64,000 nt of DNA from Brachypterus glaber (lineage: Eukaryota > Arthropoda > Insecta > Coleoptera > Kateretidae): positions 35,801,026 to 35,865,025 of the forward strand of contig OY294048.1 of the NCBI GenBank assembly GCA_958510825.1. The letters run 5' to 3'. The notes below the pieces were generated by a model that was not told the DNA's origin, did no database searches, and worked only from the letters and a program-made list of their open reading frames with translations. Shown piece after piece: positions 12,101-24,100 of the stretch (positions are counted from its first letter, which is position 1; every line of letters begins with the position of its first letter). Position numbers and translations under genes: made by a program.

Positions 12101-15100
12101 TTGTTTTTACTTTACTTTTAAGAAAATTTTATTGGTTGTTAATTTTTCGACTTGAAACAAGAATATTCTAGAAAGAAGTATCACATATTTGAACTGGAGC
12201 TCGGTGTACTCCGAGCTTATTTTAATTTCTTTTCAAGTAAGTAGATGTTTTATTCCGAAAAAGAACAATTTATGTGTGTTGATTTTTGTTTGTTTTATTA
12301 CTATAATATTTAATAATTTTTAATAAACTTTAAACAAAATAAAATACATAATTGGCCATTGGCGCGGCCTTGGTCGGGAAATGGCAACCCAGAAACTATG
12401 TTCTCCAATAAAAATCTACACTTCTGCTCAAAAATATCGGCCCACCTAAAAAAATACACATTTTCAAATGCTAATAACTCCAAAACTATTCAATAGATTT
12501 ATTTGACCTTTTTTTTATTTTAAAGCTTGAACTTTTAGCTCTTAATTACTGGAATAAAAATTATCAAAAATCTTTTTTTAAACCGGCAGCAATGAAAATT
12601 ACACAGCTATGTTTTTTTACTGCTTCTTTCGATATGCGCACGGTTTGCCACTGCATATTTTTTTACAATTTAATTCATTGATTTTATAGGCCAATTAAAT
12701 GGGAGTAATTTCTTTTTTAACTTTTTAATTTTCCTTTTCTCGTTTAGGAGATATACGGTTTTTTCTGAAAATAAACATTTTTGCAAACAACAAAAAAACT
12801 ACCCAGTGGATTTAATTGATTTATTTTTTAATTTGAAGCTTAAGTCCTTAACTTTTATTTATTTAATTTAAGTTTCTGGTGCAAACATGTTTAAACTGGG
12901 TTTACATTGCTTAAATAGTCATGTTTGTTTTACCCAATCTTTTTTGATGCAATTTAACCACAAACTCAAATGTTTCCATAAGTTTTAAAACTTATTCTAA
13001 AAGCCACACTTATTGTGACTGATTCCTTCTTTTATTTTTTATCATAAGTCTTCTCATTTAGGAGAAATTAAAGTTTTTCGGAAAAAGTGACTTTTTAATC
13101 AGTGGGCTAGTGCCACCCCTGTAAAACTGTATATGACGGAAAAGCGTCGATAGAATATAAAGATCTATTGCACTTCTATAACTTTAGCTTAAATAAATAC
13201 ATTTAATTAACACGTTTTCTGCGTTAGCAACTTTTTGGTTCTCAGCTCAGACTGCGTTTTGAGGCATATATGTCGAACGAACTTTGCACAGACTGTTTAA
13301 ATCTCTAATGGTACTCCAAAAACAAGTTCTAACGTCTTTTTAAGAACTTTTTGCTTTTTAATTTTTTTTAAACAAAATATTTTATCAAATAAAATAACAA
13401 TAAACAAATTTTAAATTTTATTAAAATTATTTAATAACAATTATAAACACAAAAAAACGTATTAGACGTGTATGTTTTTTTACAACAATGCTGTTTTTCG
13501 TTATTATTAGTTACATTACATTATGGTCAATAAAACATTCAATTTAATTTAACAAAACACTAAAACTAACCAACATTACACGGTTGAGGCTAGGTTATCA
13601 ATGTGTATACACTATAGTTAAAATTTATCTACATAAATATTATAGACGTTATAGTCATATTTCCCAATGTTTTTCATACAGAATTAGGTTTTAAAAATGG
13701 TTTGAGGCAGCTGTATATCCCATAATAATAATTTTAACGAGTTAAAAAAATATTGTCACATAAGTGACAAGTCTTGTCAATCATAAAAAAGTTAGTTACA
13801 GGGGTGGCACTAGCCCACCACTTAAAAAGTCCTTATTTACCAAAAAAACATAATTTCTCCTAAATGAGAAGACTTATGATAAAAAATAAAAGACGGAATC
13901 AGTCACAATAAGTGTGGCTATTAGAATAAGTTTTAAAACTTATGGAAAGATTTGAGTTTGTGTTTAAATTGCAACAAAAAAGATCGAGTAAAAAAAACAT
14001 GACTATTTAAGCAATGTAAACTCAGTTTAAACATGTTTCCAACAGAAACCTAAATTAAATAAATAAAAGTTTACGATTTAAGCTTCAAATTAAAAAAAAA
14101 AATCAATTAAATCCATTGCGTAGTTTTTTTGTTACTTGCAAAAATGTAAATTTTTAGAAAAAACCTTATATCTCCTAAACGAGAAAAGGAAAATTAAAAA
14201 ATTTAAAAAGAGATTACTTCCATTTAATTAGGCTATAAAATCAATTAATTAAATTGTAAAAAAATATGCAGTGGCGAACCATGCGCATATCGAAAGGTGC
14301 AGTAAAAAAACATAGCTGTGCACTTTTCATTGCTGCCGGTATAAAAAAAGATGTTTGATAATTTTTATTCCAGTAAGTAAGAGCTAAAAGTTCAAGCTTC
14401 AAAATAAAAAAAAGATCGAATAAATCCATTAAATAGTTTTGGAGATATTTGCATTCAAAAATGTGTATTTTTTTAGGTGGGCCGATATTTTTGAGCACAA
14501 GTGTAGTAAACAGCCTAGTAAGCCTGATAAAGGAAACGAAGCTGTTTGGCTAGCGAGAGACTCAAGAACAACACAATAGGCCCGCAGGTGGCCGCAGTGT
14601 TTGAGGTACGAATCCTCATCTTGTTTCTCTTTGTCAATCAATCAGCCTTGGGCCATTCAGCCTTCAACAGAAGCTAGACGGAATACGCTTGGAGAAATGA
14701 AGTCAATGTATGTATTTTTAGATAAAAGTACTCTAGTACCAAAAAATGCAAAAAAAATGGGAACTGAAAACCCACTTTTAATCGGTGTCTCCATCTCCTA
14801 TTTCAAAAAACAAGTTTTTTTTGATAATTTTGAGTCCCTCCATCATGCCGTGAAAAATACAAAATAATAATTCTGTGCCAAATTACTGCTCAAAAAAATT
14901 AAGTTAGGGCTTATCAACTTCATTTGAAAATTTACCTAATAGAATAAATAAATTTTCTTCACAGTATGTAGGCCCAATGTGAGTGTTCCAACATTGGTCC
15001 AATGTAGGAAACATTGGCAGGCCAATGTTTGGCCAACGGTAGGCCATCGAACCAACGTTTGCTGGGAATACCTCGGCGTTGACTGACCTATAGTTATTAG

Positions 15101-18100
15101 TCATCATTTACAGAGATGATTAGTACAAGAAACCGAAAATATTTTTTTTGCAGATACGAGGTTACGAAATTTACAGGGCGATATACAGAGAATTTAGGAA
15201 GTCTAGGTCACTTTTCAAGCCTTATGCGAAGAGCTTACAAGTGCAAGAAGGGGGTGTGAGACAGAGCAAACCAGACAAGAAAGAGAAAGACTATGGGCTA
15301 CAACGAATCGTTGAAGGTAAGACGCGGCTGCGTATTAGCAACAGTTCAGACTGAGTTCAAAAACCCCCGAGTACCAAGTTTCAAGCAACTCCAAGCAACT
15401 TTAAAAAATCTAATCCGCCATTTTGAACGCTAACTTTTGAATTCAGACCTCGGATTCAGATTCAGCGACCCAAAATACGTAAGAATTGACTAGTCTGGTC
15501 TGCCGCACTCGATATTTGTGACACCGGCAACACTTTTTCTATGATGTGAGCGGACGTGGCTCACCGCTGTCTAACGTTCTATCTCTTATGCATCTTCACA
15601 TAAGGTTGTAATCTCTTCGCTTCATCGCAAACTGACCTATACTTCGAAACTACTCTGTATATTACGTCCGAATAATCACGTGACTTGTTCAGCCAATAAG
15701 AATACACAACGTATACTTAGCTTCGTATATGTCGAACGTATACATAACCAGTTCGTTAAAAAAAACATACCTTACAGAAAAATATTCCAGTTTTGAAATA
15801 AAGTGGGGCGGACCCTAATTTAATTTGTTTTGAACTGAAATTTTGCACATTTTCACGATATGAGGGGGAAAATCATGTTTTGTTCAATCTCCTAATATCC
15901 ACAAAAAAATACTTTTTAGAATATTTTTGTTCAATCAAGCCGATTTGTTTTCCCGATTTAATATTATGAAAGCGTTAATAGAGTACAAAACTAACAATAA
16001 ACATAAATCTGGGAGTGAGAGATTTGTCGAAAAATTTACCGTAAAACTCATTTACAGCAAAAAAAAAATTAAGTGCAAAAAATATTACAGCGAAGCAAAA
16101 TTACCGCGAAAACAGTTTTTCTTAATTATCCAATTTAAACAAGACAATTTTAACTTTTTTCCGATAGAAGTGTACCTGTTTTTATTAATTTATACATATT
16201 TTAGTTTATTTTTTAAAAATAAAATTAATTAGTCAACAAATAAAAAAATATAGAGGCGAATAAAGTATTTGAGGTAACAGTGTGCGTGGTAAAAATATGC
16301 GCCGTTTTTATTTTCGGAGTAATATTTTTTGCAGTAAAAGTTTTCGAGGTAATACAGAGTGTGTGTAAAGTTCTCCCCCCTTTAACTTTTAAACGGCTTA
16401 AGATATCGACTTGAAATTTGGAGAAAGGGGGCAAGGGGGATTTGTTTTTTAATGTAAAGGGGGTCCTGTGATACATTATTTTAAAGCTTATAATATTCTC
16501 TATTCGACCATATAGCGTTTAATTTTTTAAAGACTTTTTTTTAAGTTTTTCATTTTTCAATTTTTTTTTGCATAAAAATGCGATTTTTAAAGATTTTTTT
16601 TGTAAAATTTTAATTATATCATCCAAAATTAGTTTAAAAGTATGATTGATATATTTGCATCATTAAATAGAATATTTAGAATATTTAATCATATAAAACA
16701 TTTAAACACAATATTTAGTAAATCTTATGGGAAATAAAACTTTGAACTCCTTAATAATGAAATAAATAATTTATAAAAATTATGATTTTTGTTTAAAAAA
16801 GGTTTTTTTGCTGCATAAAAATTTCCAATCTTGGAATTATCGATGAGGCGGCAGGCGGTGGTTTTCGAGCCAGCAAAATTTTTATCGTTTATAGCCTGCA
16901 CCGCGTCTCGTAAAGGGTGTTCTCTTAAATAATTAAGTAAATTTTCACTTCCTTTTTCCAGAGCCTGCACGCTTTTTAACCGTTTCCCCCTGTATACATT
17001 TTTTCTTCAATCTTAACAAAACTCTCCAAATCATTAAACTTTGCCGAGTCCACTTGCTCACATCCTGCTTCCAATATTATTATTTTTTTTTTATTACATT
17101 AATTTAATTACATTAATTACATATAGCAGACTGACTTAACTTCAAATTTGAAGCGGGAAAATTTTGTTAACGCTTTTATAGTCGAGGAAGTTGGTTATAT
17201 AATTTTGGAGCCGCATATAAAATGAATCTTTGCAAAAAACTTTTTTTAAATAAAGGGATTGGCATATTTATATTTGCGAATCGAGTATTGGTAGGAAGAC
17301 AAGAGGGGACCTTATTATTAAACGCCCATAAAATACATTTGTATATGTAATGATTTTGAATATTAAAAACTTTTGCTTCATTATAGAGTTGGTTGGTGCT
17401 GAAAAGTTTATTTTTGTGGAGGATAATTTTTAATATACAATTTTGTGTACTTTGTAGAGTGTCTACAGAATTTTCACGAAGCCCCCCCCAAACAGAAATG
17501 CAGTAAGTAATAATTGATTCGACCAGTGACTTGTAAATTAAAAGAATGTCGTTTTTTGATAAAATATTGCGGAGTATGTAGAATTTAGGTAGGAGTTGTC
17601 TGATTTTTTTGGTAATAAACCACATTCAAAAAATTGTTTATTTTTTTTAAAGAAATTTTGACGAAAATTCCCATTTTTAACCCTATTTGAAACCCCCAAA
17701 ATATGCTCCGAAAAAATAAAAAAAATATGTGGGCAAATTTTATAAGCTTTAAAACGATCCCCCTTTCCATTAAAAAACAAATCCCCTTTGCCCCAGGTCT
17801 CCATTGTGCCTAGGGACACTAGATTCAAGTCTTAAGTTAGAAAGGCGACAGACTTGCAAACTTAAGACCTAGATCTAGTGTCCCTAAGCATACCAAATAT
17901 ATACCAAAAAAATATTTGGGTTATGATATTTATTTGTCCTAAATTTCAAGTTAATATCTTAAGCCATTCAAAAGTTAAAGTGTGGGGGCAGACTTTTGAC
18001 ACGCTCTGTATTTTTAGCCGTAAAGTCTCAGCGCGCTAAAGTTTTTCGCGATAAAAGCTTGGACGTAATTTTGTTTTGCGACAAAATCTCCGGCTACCCT

Positions 18101-21100
18101 AAATCGTTTTTCAATAATTTTTTTTCACCTACCTTTGGCGGGCTGATCAGCTTGGTGAAGAAGTACATCTCGTCCTCGGTGACGGCCGTCGAATGCACGT
18201 ACTTCTTCAGGGAGTCGTGCTGGAGTTTTCGCAGTTGATGGTTCACCTCGTCGTACATCGACACGCAGATGAATACGTCGTTTTCAGGCACTTCAGTCGG
18301 TCGACCTGAAACCATAGACGAAATTTTTAGTCTCGATACTGTTTAGGTTATAATTATATTTTTTAATCTATTTATTATTTTGAAAAATAAAACCTAGGGG
18401 ATTATTGAAATAATTATTCTCGGTTGGCATTCGATCCTGCGCATTTGGCAGAACGAAGCACGCGGCAAATTAATTATGTTGCCGCAGAAGTAATTAGCAA
18501 GTCGTTTGAAAGATATCGAATTAGCGAGTCGTTCAGTAGTACGCTATGAATAAATTCACGTGATGTGTTGGTATAATGTAAAATCGTCATTAACATATTT
18601 GTCGTGAAAACCTATTCCTGGTCGTCAAATATTCTCGTTCCCATGTACCATTTATCCTCACAACCCAACACGAAGAAGCCATCTCTCTGTGCACAGGTGA
18701 AGATAAGCACATCAGAACAAAAGGTTAGTGACATCCCTATTTATCCCTTCTAACCCCCAATTTCACCCCTAATTAGCAGTCCAATATATCTCGTTTGGTT
18801 TTCGTTAATTTAAAGTCGCTATATGCTAAGTTAGAGAGTTATCAAAGGCATAGCTTTTTATCTAACTTAAACATAAATTTTTAAGGCCCCGGTAAATCAA
18901 TACTAACAGTCTGGTTCATAATGATAACTTTCTTAAAGAAAACAATATACTTACATGAAATATAATCACTATATTCAAGGACGGCGCATTTGCCCATAAT
19001 GCTGACCACAGGATTCATGTCTTCTAAACTAGATAAGAACACCTCTTGTTTGTAGAACGTCCTACCAGGAGTGTGAGGTATCTCCGAAGGGGGTACAAAC
19101 CATGGTCCTCTGAAGTACGATTTACCACTGAAACAATTAACAATAATTGTTATAATCGTTTAATCTTTTTTTATTTTCTTAAAATTAATAACAGTTTTAT
19201 TTTATATTATTGAATTTTTCTTATTTTGTTGTCGCGAAGCATGTCTGTAGCGTATATAGATTTTTTGCTCTTTTGGTGCTTGACCTGGTGTGAAACGGTA
19301 GCATTCACCGACAGATATGGGTCGGCGCAGCGGCTTCAGTCAGTAATTAGTATTCAACTGCTCTAAAACACGTCCGGTTAACGCGTGTTATTATTGTTCT
19401 TTTCGCACAAAATCACAAAAATCAAAGGTAGGAACTTTCTATGAATATATAGTCAAAACTGCTCTCACAAAAATGCTATCGCGTGCTCACTAGGATAAAT
19501 GTGTATTCCAGGGAATAAAATACTAGATCTAGTCAGAAGAGCTTGCCAAGGAATAAGGTAATATATCTTTATCTAGCGCTGGTTATTAATTACAGTTCAG
19601 TTTTTCGCATTTAACTCTTAGTTTTTACAATAATTATTATATAAAGACAGATTTGAGTACTTTTTATGAAAATTTATGACTTTTATGACAGTAATTTTAT
19701 TTTATGATGATTTTAGAACAAATTGGGTCATTTAATGCTGTTGGACATATTTCAAAAATTTTAATAATGTGGAATGATTTTAAAACAATCTGCAAATATT
19801 TAAATAAAAATAACCCTAACTTAGTATAGTCATCCACACTGCGACGCAAGGGGGAGGTATCACCGAACGGACAGCGCGCTCTCTTCTTTACGTCATAAGC
19901 GTGCAAGTGAGACGCACTCACATTCCACACATATTTTTAATAGCCACACATCCGTGTGTCGAACAATACCAAAGTTAATTTTATTGCATAAATATTGTGT
20001 TATGACGCTTAGGGAACCTTCAAGTATTACGTAACGCTCCTAGGGGGGGGGGGTGGAAGTCATTTTGGAAGGTTACGCCCATGTTAATAGTATAGGAAAA
20101 TAGCGTTACAGGGGGGGTCCAAAATGATCAAAATTTGCGTTACGTAATACTTGAACGTTCCCTTAGAGCCATTTTTTGTTAATTTTATAAATTATATTAT
20201 AATAGTATATTTGCAGATAGCGTTGAGATTATTTTAAATTATTTTAAATTCTTGAAAGATAAAAGTCCAAAATGATTAAAATTTGCGTTACGTAATACTT
20301 GAACGCTCCCTAAAAACACAATTTTCTCAAACGATTATTTTCGTTTTGGTCTTAAAATACTCGGAGGATGTCCATGAACGATATTTTGGGGGCCGTTCAA
20401 CAATTATGTGACCGCAATTTAGACATTTCTGATCCCCTCCCCTCCTGTGCCACTTTTATTTCTACCCCCAAAGAAATTACGTCACCGAGACAACAACCCC
20501 CCTCACGTAAAAAATATATATTTTAAAAATCAATGTCAAGCAACATTTTTAAGTAATTTTAAATAGGTATTTGTAAAAAAAAAACTGTTTTTAACACAAA
20601 CGAAATTCCGGATTAACTATTAAAAAAGTGACGTCGCTTTTTACTTAATACCTCCCTCCGCGTCACTTTTTGTCGCTTGACCTCTGACCCCCCTAGGGCG
20701 GTGACATGATTGTTGAATAAAAAAATCGGAAGTTATATTACACAACGAGTTACACAACTTACTCTTATAAATAATTATAAACAATTCATTTTAATTAACT
20801 GCGAAAAAACGTACAAAAGCAATTAATGCGCAATAAAACGCACCTTACCCAATGCGCAATAAAACGCACCTTACCCAATCGGCAAACATAACCTAATTCA
20901 TGTCACTGAAAATGTATATTTTTAATTCGTAACCTAATTTATTAATTGTGTAATGTCCTTTGTGTTATTTATGACTAGAATGTTAAAGATGTCCCATTAT
21001 ATGTATTTAAGGTAATATTTTTTCTATACGACAAACAATCTGTAATACTTATTTTATTTTTAGTCCGTAGATGCTATTATAGCGAAACCGCGGTCACACT

Positions 21101-24100
21101 AATTGTTTTTAACAATAAAATTAACGTGAAGTTGATTATAAGTTTTTTAATTATTTTATAACTTACTCTTTTGTATCCCAAATACTGTCAATTTGCGCAA
21201 TCAATTGCTTTCCACCCTCGGCAGCGACGTAGACGAAATCGCCGGTCTTCACGACGCCACTGCATATCGTGTTGAACTGCTCGTAGTACGTGTTGCCATC
21301 ATCTATTCCCATGTTCGAAAGGGAAATTACGTTCTGAAAATAATAACAAGCTGTGAAAATATATACACGGTGACCAGAAACAAATTTTCCCGACTTTTCC
21401 CGGTTTTCCAGGCATTTTTTTTATTTTTCCCTGACCAACAAGTCTTATGACAAAAAAAAAACGGCTGTTGTCCGATATATCTGGAAAAGGAAATCTCGTA
21501 TAGAGCCAGTTGAAAAGAAGGGCTTAGATACCCTAGCTTCCCAATAAACAATGGTTCGGCGGCCGACGGTCGGTGAAGTGATGGCAAATGATCATCGCTA
21601 TTTGACGTCAGCCCGACGTTGGAACGACGTCTGATCGCCAGTCGGCAAAAGATAATCGAAATACTACGTCGGCTCAAAGTCGGGCCGTCGTCGGCAAATG
21701 ATGAAATACTACATCGGCTCAACGTCGGGCCGCCGTCGGCATCTGACTAAACAACCTAACAGCGGCATACCATCGCACTTTGGATCATTGATCACGAAAA
21801 TACCGCCGATTAACCGATTATATATTTTTTACACATAAATATTTGTTTTCAGTTTTGTTTTTTAAAACATTATTTATAATAATTATGCTTTTGCTTTTTG
21901 CATTTTTACTTTTCCCAAGGAAAGTTTTGCGTTAGTAAAAAAAATTGAAAAATTGTTATTGCTTTTTTTTAAGTTTCTTGGCCTTTTGTATCCAAAATAT
22001 ATTTTTATTTCCGTCAAGTATCAAAAATATTCAGACTGGGGTAAAATTTACCCCATGGGGTTAAAAACAATTGAAAAAAAAACAGTTAAAAATTAAAAAA
22101 AAAGTATTTTTTTAATTTTTTTTTGATTTTTTTTCATTGTTTTTGGTTTTTATTAACCTGGCCCTATAATTGGGGAAACTGTATACATATAAAATAATAA
22201 TACTGCTAAAAAAATGTGTTGATTATTTGTTTTGATTTGTTCAAGGGTATGTTGTAAATTGAAAGTGTTTTTTTTTTGTATTTATTATAACAAAACAATT
22301 ATCAGCTCTAAAATCACTAAAAAATAAATTGTTTTTCAACCGTGGTAAATTCGGCCACCTAGATAGCGATTCGCTTTAAGGGACAAAATTCAGTAATGGG
22401 AGAAAATATGTCTCTAGCTCCAAAAAAAACTTAAATATGGACTTTTTGTGCAATTTAGTTAATGAAATGTCTTCAATATTAACTGGTTTTGATACTCAGT
22501 TACTAATAGCTTCTATAAATATTGTCTGTTTTGAAAATCTGATATATTAACCTAAAAAACGTAACAACGGTCCCTTGTCTCCCGCAACTTTTTTTGACAT
22601 ACAATCCATATTTGTATATAGATTACCTTAATTGAACTTTGCAAAATATTTTTTAGTTAATCTAAGAACTGTTAACTTACGTCATAAGACTTATTTACTT
22701 GGAAAATCTTATACAGGTTTGAATAAAAACAATAATAACTTATGTCTCCCAATTTAAATCGAGCGCTTCTTATATTAGTAAAATCCGACACTGCTAGAAT
22801 GCCGATCGTGGTACGTTAAAATTATTAGTAGACAATTAGTACCAAGTATTTTCATTACGTGTTAAGAGCGGTAAGTACTTCTAATTGTAAATATGCATTT
22901 AATAAATTTAGTTTAAGCGATGTTATTTTAATGCGTACTTTTTTAATGAACAACGCCGGTCCCTAATATTATCTTAATTGTTTTTAATTATATCTCAGAC
23001 TAAACATTTTAGATTTGTACAATAACATATACAATACCTAACCTCAAATTTGCAGGAACTGATCTCAAAGACCTTGATCCAAATCCCACTAATTGTGTCT
23101 AAACGCAACGACAGTCCCTTGTAACGACGGTCCCCACGAAAAGGAACCGTTGTTGCTAAAAGGGAACGTCATTACATATTTGAAGAATTATGCAAATTTT
23201 TACTCTGTTAACATTGTTCTTTCTAAAACTCTTGCAGAATCAAAAAATAAATATATTCCAAACTCAAAAAAACAATATAATGCCTAAAATTAATCTTAGA
23301 GAAAGCCAATTGGATGAAAAGGGGAGTGAGAAATATAAAAAATATTATATTAAAAATATTAATTTTATTTTTAAATTGAGAAAATTTGGTCCCTTTACTA
23401 AGAACAACGGTCCCTATAAAAAAATAACGACGATGCCTATAAATAATAACGACGGTCCCTCTAAGAATAATAAAATTGTTGCTAATCAACTGTATGTACA
23501 ACCCTCTTGGATTTGATCTTTTATTACAATATGAAGAATAACTATGACAATTTTTTCTTTTTTTAATATATTTTTTTTTAATTTATAATTATTAAACCAA
23601 TTTATACCATTACTAAATTTGATCCCTTAAGCGAGATCCTGGAAAGCGAGATAGAAAAGCAAGGTAACACCACAACCTCACGAGTAGCTCGGATAAGGGG
23701 TTTTTCAAATAAAATTTTTGATTTTGTTAATTCTTTTTAATTCTTGAAATCGTATTCTGGAACTTTCAGGAGTTACTGCTTCTCTTAATGACCCCGTTTC
23801 TAAATAACCCGGTATAAATAAATTAATTTAGGTTATTTTTTGACGAATTTGGAAATGATTTTTTTTTTGAATAAAGTGTAAAATATTAATTAATTAGATT
23901 AAAAAAATACACCCTCATGTTTTTAAATTTTGCTTGCTTTACTTGCCTCCTTTTCTTTTTCCACCAAATTCTCGATTTCCTGGAGTTCCGCCAATTCGTC
24001 CTTGTGTTTTTCCACCCTCTCCCTGAATATCGATTTTACTCGTTTTAGCTCTAAAGGAACTTCTCTTGGCACTAGTTGCAGGGCAGGATTTTCAGGATAA

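Larger units (their letters stand above)
16354..18009. mobile_element. Composite fold-back element holding a LINE scrap and a transposase scrap
   Basis: The left arm (16354-16560, TTTAACTTTTAAACGGCTTA) matches the complement of the right arm (17640-18009, AGCCATTCAAAAGTTAAAG), both with the GGGGGATTTGTTTTTTAATG block. Between them are a Tc1-like transposase piece and a LINE 3' piece. It ends about 120 bases from the exon 14 donor. A small palindrome with AGGGACACTAGAT ends is inserted in the right arm (about 17813-17885). Confidence 0.65.

Noticed and set aside
14601..14867. Plus-strand frame of 88 codons
   Set aside because: No domain, no splice context, in intronic DNA beside a fold-back element.
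15148..15354. Plus-strand charged frame of 68 codons
   Set aside because: Lies in a dispersed repeat shared with 37950; no homology recognised.
21327..21722. Minus-strand frame of 131 codons
   Set aside because: Created by the GC-rich tandem repeat; low-complexity Ser/Arg content and no splice or homology support.
23190..23516. A 108-codon protein gene
   Set aside because: Lys/Asn/Ile-rich as expected of AT-rich DNA, within a non-autonomous element; kept only as a remark.
22380..23626. Direct assignment to piggyBac
   Set aside because: TTAA fits, but the ends begin GGG instead of CCC and no transposase is present; left as piggyBac-class at most.
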